Shown: positions 52,837-62,981 of the stretch, one piece after another | How the letters are laid out: every line of letters starts with the position of its first letter | Position numbering within the stretch: the stretch's first letter is position 1 | NCBI GenBank assembly: GCA_020846715.1 | Contig: JADLDK010000016.1 | Span: 87,542-151,541, forward strand | Direction: 5' to 3' | Length of the DNA stretch: 64,000 nt | Source: Armatimonadota bacterium | GTDB taxonomy: Bacteria > Armatimonadota > UBA5829 > DSUL01 | Made by a program: the position numbers and the translations under genes | Notes under the pieces: generated by a model | Seen by the model: the letters and a program-made list of their open reading frames with translations, nothing else | Databases searched by the model: none | Told to the model about the DNA's origin: nothing

Positions 52837-53913
52837 TTAGCGACCGGACACCAGGTGAGAGGCGCGATTGGTCACGGCTTTTTTCGTCGCGCCGCCGCGC
52901 CGCAGAGGAGCCGAAGCTTCAACAACTGACTCCGAGATGCGGGCATCCTCTACGATTTTCGCGCGCAGCTTCTGTGCGGAGCTCTGAAAATCTCTGACCA
53001 AGACAGAGGAATTGGAAGCAACGCTACCTCGAACACTCGGCGGTATAGATAACTTACCTGCAGATTGTGTGACGTCTGTATGGCGTCGGCCTAATGCGCT
53101 CACGAAGGAGTTTACCGAATTCAGCGTCGCTTCTGCTCGCTGGGATGCCAGTTGCTCGGCCCGCTCGCGAGCCTGCGCCATCTCCCGCTTCTCAAGCGCA
53201 GCTATCTCAGCTTCAAAATCCTCTTCCACCTGCTTGAGATCGAGCTGATGCTGGCGGCGGATACCGCCGACATTTTGCGCTACGGTCTTTGCAATCGCCT
53301 CGACGCGCGCCTGCTTGTCGTCCAACTTCTGCTGAAGACCGGCGGCGTCCCCTCCGGGAAGCGCCCGAATTTGCGAACGCAGAATGGAAATCTCAAAGAG
53401 CAGTTTGCGCTTCTCATCGGCGCTGGCAAGCTGCGCATTGACGATCTTCTTCGCAAAGTCCTGGTTGATCTGTTGACGGCGCTGGTCTATCTCTGGCGCC
53501 AGCTTCTCCCTCGCCTGTCTGACGGCCACCTGAGCAGAGCGCTCTTCGCGCTCGCGGAGGCTGGCGGCGTAACGCGAGTTCACCAGCGCGAGGCGTCCTT
53601 TTAACCCTCGCTCTATCCGTCCAATTTCAGACTCACTCAGCGGTTGAGCCTCAGAGAGATCAAGCAACGGGACTTGGCCCGGCACTGGCAGGCGCGTCTG
53701 GAGCGAAAGAGCCTGCGGATTGCGAAGCATCGGAAGCTCCCCGGCAAACAGATGCGCCTTTGCAACCTCGGAAAGATCAATTGAAGGGAGAATGGCGGAT
53801 GGAGTTGTCTGCTTCGGCGCACGCGCACAGCCCTGGCCGAGACCACAGACGACTACACCCGCGACTGCCACCCAGAATGTCCTCAGCAATGTATTCCGGT
53901 ACAGATGAATCAT
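52837..53913 (-). CDS. Coiled-coil lipoprotein of unknown function
   Basis: The 358-residue protein has a signal peptide with a lipobox-like LGQGC and a long Ala/Arg/Glu/Gln-rich coiled-coil middle (about residues 95-270: LREREERSAQVAVRQAREKL, ISILRSQIRALPGGDAAGLQ, QVEEDFEAEIAALEKREMAQ). No enzyme motif was recognised. It sits between ompH/skp and lpxD. The helical region recalls OmpH-type periplasmic chaperones, so a chaperone or spacer role is possible but not shown. The basic C-terminus (LRRGGATKKAVTNRASHLV) is unusual for a lipoprotein tail. Confidence 0.75.
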   Translation of the reverse strand: MIHLYRNTLLRTFWVAVAGVVVCGLGQGCARAPKQTTPSAILPSIDLSEVAKAHLFAGELPMLRNPQALSLQTRLPVPGQVPLLDLSEAQPLSESEIGRIERGLKGRLALVNSRYAASLREREERSAQVAVRQAREKLAPEIDQRRQQINQDFAKKIVNAQLASADEKRKLLFEISILRSQIRALPGGDAAGLQQKLDDKQARVEAIAKTVAQNVGGIRRQHQLDLKQVEEDFEAEIAALEKREMAQARERAEQLASQRAEATLNSVNSFVSALGRRHTDVTQSAGKLSIPPSVRGSVASNSSVLVRDFQSSAQKLRAKIVEDARISESVVEASAPLRRGGATKKAVTNRASHLVSGR

Positions 53914-54025
53914 AGAGTCCGGTTAGCCTGAAAACCTGTCAGCCAGCAAGCGCATTAGCGGCGCTTTACACGCTGGAAGCGTCTGCGGGTGAGTGTCTCT
54001 GGTCTTAGCAAGCCGGAGCAAGCGC

Positions 54026-54673
54026 TCAGGGAGTGTTCAGCGCCTTGACCACCTCGTCCGTGATGTCCACACCACCGTAGAGCACGGCGATTTTGTCCAC
54101 AACTGTCGCTATCCCCTTGGCCTGCGCCACCTTGGCAATCGCCTTCTTCATGTCCTCAGTGATTTTGTTGGACAACTCGTCTTTGCGCTTGTCCACCTGA
54201 TTGGAGTAGTCTTCCGCGAGTGAGCGCAGAGCCGCGTCATTCTTGTTGCTCAGATCGCGCAGCTCCCGCAGCCTCGCCGTCTGCTGCTCCGTCGGAGAAG
54301 TTGTGTTGCTGATCGCGCTGATCTCTTCATCACGCTTCTTCTGCTCTTTCTCGAGCGCGTCAATGCGCGCCTGATCCGCATCAGTCAGCTTGTCCTTCTT
54401 CTTCAACGTAATCAACTCGCCAAGCTCCGCGTCGTTCAGCAGCTTGTTCTTCGAGCGCACATCCAGCTCTGTGCGAAAACCCGCGACCAGCCCATCTACC
54501 TCAGTGTTAGATTTTTGGGTTTCCTTGTATTCATCAAACGCCTTCTTGACGTCCACAACGCCAATGGTCGGCTGCGGCGCTGTCTGTGCCAGGACGACGG
54601 CCCCGGGCGCCATCGAGACGGCAAACACGCCCGCAAGCGCCGAAAGAGTGAGATATTTTCTGATCCTGTTCAA
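54026..54673 (-). CDS. OmpH/Skp-family periplasmic chaperone
   Basis: The 215-residue protein has a signal peptide (MNRIRKYLTLSALAGVFAVS), a strand (TIGVVDVKKAFDEY, the OmpH N-terminal pattern), a long charged coiled coil (about residues 50-165), and the C-terminal KAIAKVAQAKGIATVVDKIA then VDITDEVVKAL, the typical Skp end. Skp holds unfolded outer-membrane proteins for BamA. TTG 54673 was chosen: GGAGA is upstream and the signal peptide begins there; the upstream ORF extension is not family-like. bamA lies directly upstream, as in E. coli. Confidence 0.88.
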   Translation of the reverse strand: MNRIRKYLTLSALAGVFAVSMAPGAVVLAQTAPQPTIGVVDVKKAFDEYKETQKSNTEVDGLVAGFRTELDVRSKNKLLNDAELGELITLKKKDKLTDADQARIDALEKEQKKRDEEISAISNTTSPTEQQTARLRELRDLSNKNDAALRSLAEDYSNQVDKRKDELSNKITEDMKKAIAKVAQAKGIATVVDKIAVLYGGVDITDEVVKALNTP

Positions 54674-54751
54674 ATGATGTCTCCAAGTAGCGTTTCGGGA
54701 GACAGTCAAACCGACTCCCACAATATCCACCACACGATCAGCCCGGCTTGC

Positions 54752-56569
54752 TTAGAAAGCCTGGCCTATGCTGAAATGCGTCCTCGAACCCTCATCTCCA
54801 AAACCGTAGTCAAAACGCAGGTTTCCAATAGGAGTGGACACGCGAACACCGGCGCCCACGCCCAGGTGCCCCTGAAATCCGTTGCTCTGGGTGAACTCAT
54901 TCGTGTTGGTAATCGCGTTCTGATAGTTGCCGCCCCAGGCATCGCCATAATCGGCGAACAATACCCCCGAGAGCCCACCGCTCAACGGTACACGGTATTC
55001 GACACTCGTTAACAACATTTTGTCTCCCCAGAACCTGTCTTCCCTGTAGCCGCGCAGCCTCTCCGCGCCACCCACAAAGAACTGCTCCGCAAAAGGCACC
55101 GCGCCGTTGGTGATGCCAAGCTGCAACCGGACCGCGAACGTGCGCCTCTTGTCCTTGATCGTCTGCTTCGCGCCGCCCGCGCTGAAGTATCTGCGCAGAT
55201 CCGCATCAATCTTTGTAAAGCCACCGCTGCGCTTTGTATGGGTCTTGCGGTTGTCGATGTCGGCGATCCCCGGTTCCAGAGTCAGCGTGTAGTAGCTTCC
55301 AGCAGCCGGATCCAGCGCGAAATCCCGTGAGTCTATCGCTCCTTTCAAAGCCACACTCGTCAGGCGATAGTCTTCGTTAATGTTGAAGATTGGCAGTGTG
55401 AGGTCGGCCCCCGGCTTGACATAGGTATTTACGGACTCCGTGCGAAGCGTCGCAAACCCGCGCACTTTCTGTCCAAAAGGCTTTGACAAACCTGCGGAAG
55501 CGCCCTTGCGCCGCTCCCGGTAGTCAGCCTCGTTTCCGAGATAGCTCCCTGACCCGACGAAACTGGAGGAGAAGCGGTATATCTCCTTGTTGAAGTACCG
55601 CAGCGAGAGACTGGTGCCATCCTGGCGGAGGAAGGGATTGTAGAAGCCCATCTCATAGCTCGGCCCGGTCCCTGTTCCGCTCACTTCATACAGCGCATTC
55701 AGCCCCAGTCCCTTCCCCTGGAAGTTGGTCTCTGACAGCTCAACTCGCCCGACCACTTTCTGAAGCGAACTGTAACCAAGCCCCACGCTCACCTGTCCGG
55801 TTTTCTTCTCCTTGACAGGGATAGTGATGTCAACCGTGCCCTCGTTCTCACCCATCTTGATGACAGGCTTCTGGAACTCCTGAGTGTCCAGCATGTCGGA
55901 TTCGTAAACGCGCGTGATATCTTTGTTGAGAAGTTGCGCGTTGTAAATGTCTCCTGGTTTGGTCTTCATCAGGCGCTTAAGGACCCAGGGCTTGGTCTTT
56001 TTCAGACCCTCAAAGTTGATAGAAGACACCCTGAACTCCAGAATAGGCAGGGTAAGCACGCCTGTCTCCGGATTCATCTCGGCGGCATCGGTGATGTAGG
56101 CCACTGCACCCTTCTTGGCGTAGAGGTCTTCCACAGATCTGGCGTCCTGGTCAAAGGTGTTGAAGTTGTAGACTTCTCCTTCTTTCAGGCGCATCGCCTC
56201 GAGCAGCTCCTGGCGAGTGACAACCGTGTTTCCGGAAAACTCAATCTTGGTGATTTTCGGGTTCTCAACCACCTCGAAGATGACCTTAGCTCCGCCAGGT
56301 GCGTCCTCTTCCCGCGCAGAAACCGCTGAAAAATAGCCCAGTTTCTCGATGGCCGCCCGGTCAGCCTGCATCTTCGCCTGGTCAAAGGGCGTGCCCGGCT
56401 TCTCCTGCACTACGCTCATGATCGCTTCGCGCCCGATATTCTTGTTGCCGATGATCTCAATTTCCGTGATGACCTTCGACTCCTGAGCGCAGAGACCGGC
56501 AGGAAGATTGCTCAGAACAAGCGCAACAATCAGCACGCGGGCTATAGCGGCGCGCAGAGAACGGGCCAT
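54752..56569 (-). CDS. bamA: Outer-membrane assembly factor BamA
   Basis: This roughly 605-residue Omp85 protein has a signal peptide (RVLIVALVLSNLPAGLCAQ), three POTRA domains (KVITEIEIIGNKNIGREAIM; KITKIEFSGNTVVTRQELLE; RVSSINFEGLKKTKPWVLKR), and a C-terminal 16-stranded barrel with the (V/L)RGF-type motif RLRGYREDR and a terminal Phe. E. coli BamA has five POTRAs, so this is a shorter form, as in several non-proteobacterial diderms. It inserts outer-membrane proteins. ATG 56569 starts the signal peptide; a GTG at 56659 is possible. Confidence 0.94.
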   Translation of the reverse strand: MARSLRAAIARVLIVALVLSNLPAGLCAQESKVITEIEIIGNKNIGREAIMSVVQEKPGTPFDQAKMQADRAAIEKLGYFSAVSAREEDAPGGAKVIFEVVENPKITKIEFSGNTVVTRQELLEAMRLKEGEVYNFNTFDQDARSVEDLYAKKGAVAYITDAAEMNPETGVLTLPILEFRVSSINFEGLKKTKPWVLKRLMKTKPGDIYNAQLLNKDITRVYESDMLDTQEFQKPVIKMGENEGTVDITIPVKEKKTGQVSVGLGYSSLQKVVGRVELSETNFQGKGLGLNALYEVSGTGTGPSYEMGFYNPFLRQDGTSLSLRYFNKEIYRFSSSFVGSGSYLGNEADYRERRKGASAGLSKPFGQKVRGFATLRTESVNTYVKPGADLTLPIFNINEDYRLTSVALKGAIDSRDFALDPAAGSYYTLTLEPGIADIDNRKTHTKRSGGFTKIDADLRRYFSAGGAKQTIKDKRRTFAVRLQLGITNGAVPFAEQFFVGGAERLRGYREDRFWGDKMLLTSVEYRVPLSGGLSGVLFADYGDAWGGNYQNAITNTNEFTQSNGFQGHLGVGAGVRVSTPIGNLRFDYGFGDEGSRTHFSIGQAF

Positions 56570-56692
56570 ACGCCATCTTCTGTGTCCGCTGACAGGCCAC
56601 AGGCTGAAACCGGCGGCGGACTTCACAGGCGAAAGCGCCTCATGCAACTGTCGTATCACTCGAATAGCAAAACCTTTCTTCTTTTCTCCTGG

Positions 56693-57250
56693 TCAGACCA
56701 CTCCGTCCAGCTTGCGCCGCAGAATTGCCCTTGCCCGCGCCAGACGAGTTTTCACAAGCTCCACACTGATCCCGGCAGCCTCGGCGATCTCTTGGTACGT
56801 CAGACCCTGCAGATCCCGCAAGACGCTGACGACCCGGTAATCTCCAGGCAGGGAATCTATGGCTCGACGGATTCTCTCAGAAAGTTGAGCACTTTGTAAA
56901 GCCGCTTCCGGCGTGGGCTCTGACGATTCCAGAGTCTCCACTTCAACAGGCTCATCACTCCAGTGCTCGCGGTCTCTGGCGCGATTGCGGCACAGATTGA
57001 TCGCTATCTGACACAGCCACGTATAAGGCGCCGAGCGCCCTTCAAAGCCGTCCCAGCTTCTGAACGCGCGCACGAATGTCTCCTGTGTGACGTCCCAGGC
57101 GTCGTCAGGGTTACGGACGAGACGCAGAGCAAGATTATAAACCTTGCGGTCGTATTGCGCGACTAGCTCTTCAAAGCTCTCTGTTGAGCCGCGGGACAAA
57201 TCTGTGCGCTTGTCCACGGTCTTTTCCCCATCGTCTTCAACTTGCTGCAA
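56693..57250 (-). CDS. ECF-type RNA polymerase sigma factor (RpoE-like)
   Basis: The 185-residue factor has sigma region 2 (FEELVAQYDRKVYNLALRLV, NPDDAWDVTQETFVRAFRSW) and region 4 with helix-turn-helix (GLTYQEIAEAAGISVELVKT), joined by an acidic linker. This is the RpoE/SigW-type extracytoplasmic group. No anti-sigma gene follows; the next gene is bamA. Its place between tamB and bamA suggests control of the envelope genes, as RpoE does in E. coli, but this is inference. The start (TTG 57250) is uncertain; GTG 57214 is possible. Confidence 0.9.
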   Translation of the reverse strand: MQQVEDDGEKTVDKRTDLSRGSTESFEELVAQYDRKVYNLALRLVRNPDDAWDVTQETFVRAFRSWDGFEGRSAPYTWLCQIAINLCRNRARDREHWSDEPVEVETLESSEPTPEAALQSAQLSERIRRAIDSLPGDYRVVSVLRDLQGLTYQEIAEAAGISVELVKTRLARARAILRRKLDGVV

Positions 57251-57409
57251 GATGTCGTCCGTTGTCCGGATGCCTTTTTGCCAGAGCGTTCAGTCTCGCG
57301 GCCTCCGGGCTGTAGCCCGCCCTCGCGGCGACTGTGCCGTTGGGATGATGGTTAAACTACAGTGTGCGTGCATGCAAACAGCGCTTCATCGCTGCGCACA
57401 AGCCACCTC

Positions 57410-60400
57410 CTAAAAACCCAGAGAGCCTTCAATTCCAATGGAGGTCATATCGAAGCGGTTGCGCCCGTACGTCAGGCGCAGCCGATCCGTCACGTCATAG
57501 AGCAGCTTCCACTCCTCCTGCTCCTGCGCCGCTTCCAGTGACCGCCAGTACTGGATGCTCACCCCGTCAAACAACTTCCGCCGGAGCATGACGTTCATTG
57601 GCTCGTACTGGCCAAACCCGAACGTCACCTCCTGAAAACCAAGCGCTTCAGCGATAGCGGACTCAACCGGTTCCAGCACACCAGGCGCTATATTCGCTGT
57701 GAACAGCCTCGCAACCTCTTTCTCAAAGCCGCCCTGAGAGTCGAATCCGCTCGGGCCGACCCCCGCGCGCTCCCCCAGAAGCGCAAAAATCCTGTTGGTC
57801 TCCAGCCCGGGAGGATAGCTCTGGAAAGTCACTTTGGGGTCTTCAGGAGACCCGCTGGCGTGCATCTCCACACGGTAAGAGGTTCCGCTGAAGGCTGTGG
57901 AAGCCAGACCTGAGGATATCTGGGTCTCTGCACGGATATCCATAGTCACCCGCGCCCCTTCCGGAGCATCGTAGTGATAACTGAGCTTTCCGACCGGCAC
58001 CACGCGAAAACGCGTCCCTGGAAACAGCAGATACCCGCTGAGCACGTCCAGATTGCCCGTCACCAGCGGATCCTGCAACGTCTGCGCGACTCGAAGCTGT
58101 CCGCGCACGTCCACATTCATGCGCGGCCCCCTGGCTTTCATACGGTCTCCCGCCACAAGCGACAGGTCAAATGTCGGATTGAAGGCAAATCTGAGGGCCT
58201 GCTCTGGTTTCTCAGGCAGCGTGGGCATCCCGACAACGCCATTTTGCAGGGTGATGCGACCGGCAATCAGAGGATGCATCGGAGATCCGGACGCCTGGAG
58301 GTTCATATTGAGCTTGCCGTTGTAGGACTCATCGAAGCTGCGAGTGACGTTTCTCAGCTTCAAACCCATGTTCTCAGCCTGCGCAGAGGCGTTCAGTGCC
58401 CATCCCTTGTCTGTTGAGCGCGCCCCGCCCGTCACACTCAATACTCCGCCATCCGAAGAGCGCATCGTGAAGCGCTCGATATTCACCTGATCTCCCTGCA
58501 GAAGAATGTTGACGTTCACGTCGCCAAAGACTGTGGCCATATTCTTGACTGCAAGCGTGCCGCCGTCCACACTAATCAAACCGTTGAGTTGTGGTGAAGG
58601 CCACTTGCCCGTCACATCTACGCGGGCCACCATGTCGCCGCTGGTGCGCTCGGTGTCTATGCGGCTGGTTATGAGGCTCAGCGTCTTCAGTGTCGGGTTC
58701 ACGGCCTGCGCGTGTATGTCGAACTCACCGCCTTCGACAAACGACAACGTAGACAGACTGAACGGAGCCGTGCCTTCAATCCGGATACGCTGATCCGAGC
58801 TGACCAGCGTGCTCTCAGCGACATTGATGGAGTGGGCGTCCGCGATGATCTGACCAGTCGTGAAGCGTTCGATCGGCAGGCCGGCAATGTTTGCGCCACT
58901 CACCGTCAGCGATCCGACCGCCTTCGGATCGGAGAGAGTGCCACTTGCCTCAAAGCTGAAGTCCGCCGTTCCCGCTGCATCCGACACTCCCTTGATGACC
59001 GGGATACGGCTCAACTCTACGTTGTGACCTTCCACATCCGCCGTCAGCTCACCGCTTCGCGCCAGAGAACCTGAGGCGGTAATCAGCATATCGTGGTCTT
59101 CAATCTGCAGACTGTGCACGGTGGTCCCCATTGGGCCAGTGGACGCCTTCACATTCACCTGTCCGAGCGGTGTGCCCCACGCCTGCAGCGCATTGATGTT
59201 CCAATCCGCCACGACCAGCGTGCCGCCTGTCTGGCGCGTCACGGAAACTGTGCCGGCAAGCGATCCCTGCACACGCTCCGGCGCCTGCAGCGCCAGATCG
59301 CGCACTCTTGAATCGCTCAGATCAGCCAGGACTCCCAGCCCGCGTACCATCGCCAGCAGCCGAACGAGATCGACCCGGCCCGTGTCAGTCTCGCTCTGTC
59401 CAATTCGCAGCCTCGCTGAGAGTACCCCGGCTGTGTCCGGGTCTGTGCTGATCTTCACGTCCTCCACACTCATCCGGCCCCCGGCGACGGACAGGACCGC
59501 TGCGTCCACCTCAAGCAGGTTGTCCCGCCACACTATCTCACTGCGAGATACGCCGAGTTGCTCACCACCCGCGCCGAGATCGGACCCGGTAAGGCTTGCC
59601 GACACAACGGGACCCGCGCTATCGCCACCCACATGACCAAACACATCCACAGTACCGGAGACCGGCATCTGCCGGTTCATAGCCAGAAAAGCCACGTCAC
59701 CAAGCGGCATGCCCTCCAGACGAAAGTCGAAGTCCAGAGACTTGTCACGCCCAACGGTTCCCGTAGCAATCAGGGTCGCCTGGCCGCGCGTAGCCTGCAG
59801 GTTATCCAGGGTTAGCGTACCGCGGTCGAAGCTGCCGCGTGCGTTGACGTAGGAGGCCGAGTAAGTCCTGTAGCGTGCGCCCTCGATAGTAAAGTCAAAA
59901 TCAGCCCGCAGAGATCTCAGAGGACCGCTGACATTTTTGAGCTCGCCGGATACCTGCCCCTGCATATCCGCAAACGCCGGAGCCACTGTCGCAAAATCCT
60001 GTGCGCTCAAAGAAGCAATACTGGCAGTAAGCTGGAGTCTGGGTTGGGCGGACAGTGGCTCTATCACATCGCCAACTATCGTGAACTCACTTTGCTTGCC
60101 CGTAACTGTCAGTCCCGGCGTGCTGATGCGATGGCGCGAGGCTGTCAGGTCTCCGCTGATTGAATCCAGGGCATGCCCCTGATAGACGGCATCCAGAATC
60201 TGCACTCGCCCCTCAAAGCTCGGACTCGACAAAGAGCCGAGGACGCGCCCGTCAGCGCTCAACCATCCCGATACGCCGTCTGTCTGCGATGCGCCGAGAA
60301 TATCGCGAGCGCTCAAGCCCACAGCCGTCACGTTGAGATTGACCGGCCCGTTGAGCGCCACTTCACCAGATGCCGTCACAAACCCGCGAGGCGTGGACAC

Positions 60401-61987
60401 AAGCAGCGACTCTACACTGATCTTCCGGCCTGCCAGATGAGCCCTGCCAACTGCGGAGGTGGCGTGGCGGCCATAGACGACCGGGTTCTGGACGTGAAAG
60501 CTGACAGCGCCGCCCGGACGTCCGTCCGCCAGAGTCACCACCGCGTTGCCGGACGCCCTGCCTTTGAGATGAGTGTCAAGCTGCGCCAGTGAGACGTTGT
60601 CAAAACGAGCCTGCCCCTGCAGACGGGGGCGGCCCATGAGAACCTGTGCTGTCCCTGACCCGGACACAGTCCCACCACCGATCTTCGCTGAAAACGATGG
60701 TAAGCTCAGTTTTCCCTCAGCAAATGTAAACGAAGCTCGAGTATCACTGAAAGAACGGCCGGAGTACGATAGGTGCGGAATTTGCGCCTGCCCGCTGAGC
60801 ATCAGAGCGGACAACGGTCCCCTGGCGCGAACGGCGAGTGGACCCCTTCCGCCCACTCGCACGTCTCCGGTCGCCGCAGCGGCTGGCGCCAGTGATTTCA
60901 GGCGGCTGTAGTCGGCTTGAGAGGTGACCAGGTCAATCCAGACCGTCGGCTTTGCCAGTGAGAGTACGGCGCCCTTCACGCGCCACTGTGTCCCCGCCGC
61001 GCGAGCAGAGCCGTCAACTCTCAGATAGTCAGCGCCCGCAAGAGCTACCGAGGCATTCACACTTTCCAGCCGCGGTAGATGGCCTGGAAGCTGAACGGCA
61101 GCCTCACGCATCTGCCCTTCCACCCACACGTGCGTGGTTGGTTTCGGCTTTGTGCGCCTCGTGAGAAGCAACCGGCCGCTGAGAGTTCCGCTGTACAGAT
61201 GCAGGTCTGGCGATGCGCCAAGAAACGGGTCGAGGAAAGGCAGCGACACCCGCTGGCCCTGGACGTCTACTACCAGGCCGCCTTTGTAGCCGAACGCCCC
61301 TTCTACCTCAACTTTTTCCGAAGCGTTTGTCCGGGAGACGGTTCCGGAAAACTCACCGCCGTCAGGAGCCTGCAAGCTTATACGAGCACTCACGCCGCTG
61401 GAGAGCAGATGGAGCGGTGCTTTCGTCTTTGAGGTCAGCGCATGGTCAACGTAGCGCACCTGCCCATCGGAGACAGTAATGACGCCGTGAAAACGCTTCT
61501 TCACCCGTCCTTTCGGGCGAAACGCCTCCTGGTAGTTCAGTCTGCCACTCCTGTCGCGCTCCAGATAGACGACCGGACCGACAATGTTAACTGAACTGAC
61601 GGTAGAAGCGGGAGCGTCGAGATTGCGCAGCATGTCCACGAGGCTGTAGCGCGCTGAGGCCCGCCGTGCCGTGAGCAGTGTGCCAAAGCTCTGCTTGCTG
61701 ATGCGCAGTCCACGCACTTCGATCTGCCACGGGGAAGCGCTGGCGACACTGTCAACCGTTACCTGTGCGTCAAGAGCCGCAGAGACCTCCACCGCAATGG
61801 CCTGCCAGAGCAGTCCGCGCGAGCGATCGAACTCGCGATGGGCGATCAGAACGCACAGCGCCAAAAATAGGATGGGAGGAATCACCGCCACCAGACGGGA
61901 GACCGTCCAGAGGCCGCGGTTGAAAAATGCTCTCACGGTGTACACCAGCCGCGGCTGCCTGCCAAGCCTGTAGGCCGCGAATACCAA
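57410..61987 (-). CDS. TamB-type translocation and assembly module protein
   Basis: This very long protein (1525 residues) has an N-terminal inner-membrane helix (LVAVIPPILFLALCVLIAHR) followed by AsmA/TamB-like beta repeats over its whole length and the TamB C-terminal domain (LLGERAGVGPSGFDSQGGFE, EVTFGFGQYEPMNVMLRRKL, LRLTYGRNRFDMTSIG, terminal Phe). TamB/YhdP-like proteins bridge the periplasm and help carry lipids or barrel proteins to the outer membrane. A partner TamA is absent; BamA two genes downstream may serve. The start is TTG 61987 or GTG 61936. Confidence 0.88.
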   Translation of the reverse strand: MVFAAYRLGRQPRLVYTVRAFFNRGLWTVSRLVAVIPPILFLALCVLIAHREFDRSRGLLWQAIAVEVSAALDAQVTVDSVASASPWQIEVRGLRISKQSFGTLLTARRASARYSLVDMLRNLDAPASTVSSVNIVGPVVYLERDRSGRLNYQEAFRPKGRVKKRFHGVITVSDGQVRYVDHALTSKTKAPLHLLSSGVSARISLQAPDGGEFSGTVSRTNASEKVEVEGAFGYKGGLVVDVQGQRVSLPFLDPFLGASPDLHLYSGTLSGRLLLTRRTKPKPTTHVWVEGQMREAAVQLPGHLPRLESVNASVALAGADYLRVDGSARAAGTQWRVKGAVLSLAKPTVWIDLVTSQADYSRLKSLAPAAAATGDVRVGGRGPLAVRARGPLSALMLSGQAQIPHLSYSGRSFSDTRASFTFAEGKLSLPSFSAKIGGGTVSGSGTAQVLMGRPRLQGQARFDNVSLAQLDTHLKGRASGNAVVTLADGRPGGAVSFHVQNPVVYGRHATSAVGRAHLAGRKISVESLLVSTPRGFVTASGEVALNGPVNLNVTAVGLSARDILGASQTDGVSGWLSADGRVLGSLSSPSFEGRVQILDAVYQGHALDSISGDLTASRHRISTPGLTVTGKQSEFTIVGDVIEPLSAQPRLQLTASIASLSAQDFATVAPAFADMQGQVSGELKNVSGPLRSLRADFDFTIEGARYRTYSASYVNARGSFDRGTLTLDNLQATRGQATLIATGTVGRDKSLDFDFRLEGMPLGDVAFLAMNRQMPVSGTVDVFGHVGGDSAGPVVSASLTGSDLGAGGEQLGVSRSEIVWRDNLLEVDAAVLSVAGGRMSVEDVKISTDPDTAGVLSARLRIGQSETDTGRVDLVRLLAMVRGLGVLADLSDSRVRDLALQAPERVQGSLAGTVSVTRQTGGTLVVADWNINALQAWGTPLGQVNVKASTGPMGTTVHSLQIEDHDMLITASGSLARSGELTADVEGHNVELSRIPVIKGVSDAAGTADFSFEASGTLSDPKAVGSLTVSGANIAGLPIERFTTGQIIADAHSINVAESTLVSSDQRIRIEGTAPFSLSTLSFVEGGEFDIHAQAVNPTLKTLSLITSRIDTERTSGDMVARVDVTGKWPSPQLNGLISVDGGTLAVKNMATVFGDVNVNILLQGDQVNIERFTMRSSDGGVLSVTGGARSTDKGWALNASAQAENMGLKLRNVTRSFDESYNGKLNMNLQASGSPMHPLIAGRITLQNGVVGMPTLPEKPEQALRFAFNPTFDLSLVAGDRMKARGPRMNVDVRGQLRVAQTLQDPLVTGNLDVLSGYLLFPGTRFRVVPVGKLSYHYDAPEGARVTMDIRAETQISSGLASTAFSGTSYRVEMHASGSPEDPKVTFQSYPPGLETNRIFALLGERAGVGPSGFDSQGGFEKEVARLFTANIAPGVLEPVESAIAEALGFQEVTFGFGQYEPMNVMLRRKLFDGVSIQYWRSLEAAQEQEEWKLLYDVTDRLRLTYGRNRFDMTSIGIEGSLGF

Positions 61988-62050
61988 GCAGTATATACGT
62001 AAGCTCTTTGACGGTCAAACAGATTGTGAAGTTACACAGTGAGAGGTGTC

Positions 62051-62791
62051 TCAGGAGAGCTCAACAGTGCGCGCCAGAGCCAGCATACGCACTGAAGACG
62101 CTTCGAGAGCTTTCAGTTTGGCCGCAAGCGCATCCGCCGTCGCCCCAGTGGTGACGACGTCATCTACAAGCAGAATCCGCATACCTCGGATATCAGGAGG
62201 GTTTCTCCGAGCGCCGTAAATTCTGTGGGCGTTTTCCAGACGCTGTTGCCTGGACAAACCCATCTGCCCCGGCCCTCTCAGACGCCTGAGAGGCTGTAAA
62301 AGGGGCAGTTCCAGAAAGCGCGCGACGCGCAGCGCCAGCTCGTGTGAGTGATGAAACCCCAGCTCCCAGCCACGCGCCCGGGAGCCCGGCACAGCCACTA
62401 CCGCATCGAACTCTCTCCACTTCGCCGACGAGCCCTCCAGCCACGCGGTCAGCATCTCGCCCAGCGGGTCAGCCAGACACTTCATCCCATCGTACTTATA
62501 GCGGTGGATGGCGCGTCTGAGAGCGCCTTCGAAAATCGCAGTCTGGCGCAGGGAGTCGCACGGACGCGCGCTGGCCCACGGCGCTTCTCCGCAGTCCGGA
62601 CAGCGGCGCGATGCTTCCGGACGCCCGCATCGAGCGCAAATCTCTCCGGCCATAGGCGTCCTGCTGGAAGCGCATCTCTCGCACAGGAAAGCTCCCCTGG
62701 CGGAAGAACAGACGCAGCACACCGGAGGCCACAGCAGATCACACACGCCTGCCGCAGCTTCACGCAGGGTGTCAACGACAGACACACTCAC
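62051..62791 (-). CDS. comF: ComF-family phosphoribosyltransferase
   Basis: The 246-residue protein has an N-terminal zinc-binding part (CCVCSSARGAFLCERC, CARCGRPEASRRCPDCG) and a PRTase domain with YKYDGMKCLADPLGEML, VVAVPGSRARGWELGF and the PRPP loop ILLVDDVVTTGATADA. ComF proteins support natural transformation in several bacteria, working with ComFA and DprA. GTG 62791. It lies upstream of tamB but with a separate gap of 63 bases. Confidence 0.92.
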   Translation of the reverse strand: MSVSVVDTLREAAAGVCDLLWPPVCCVCSSARGAFLCERCASSRTPMAGEICARCGRPEASRRCPDCGEAPWASARPCDSLRQTAIFEGALRRAIHRYKYDGMKCLADPLGEMLTAWLEGSSAKWREFDAVVAVPGSRARGWELGFHHSHELALRVARFLELPLLQPLRRLRGPGQMGLSRQQRLENAHRIYGARRNPPDIRGMRILLVDDVVTTGATADALAAKLKALEASSVRMLALARTVELS

Positions 62792-62981
62792 GAGTCTATC
62801 CGCTCAGCCGCCGCTGCGCCGGTGGCGAGGGTGATACCGCGCAAGGCGCGCACTTTACCCGTCCCTTCTGCGGACGGATCCGGCATTGAAAATTGGCGCA
62901 AACAGGCTACGGGCAGCCACAGACTCCTGTCCTCCCTCACGCAGATTTGGACAGCGCGTGGAGACTCACCTCCGCGAAGCG

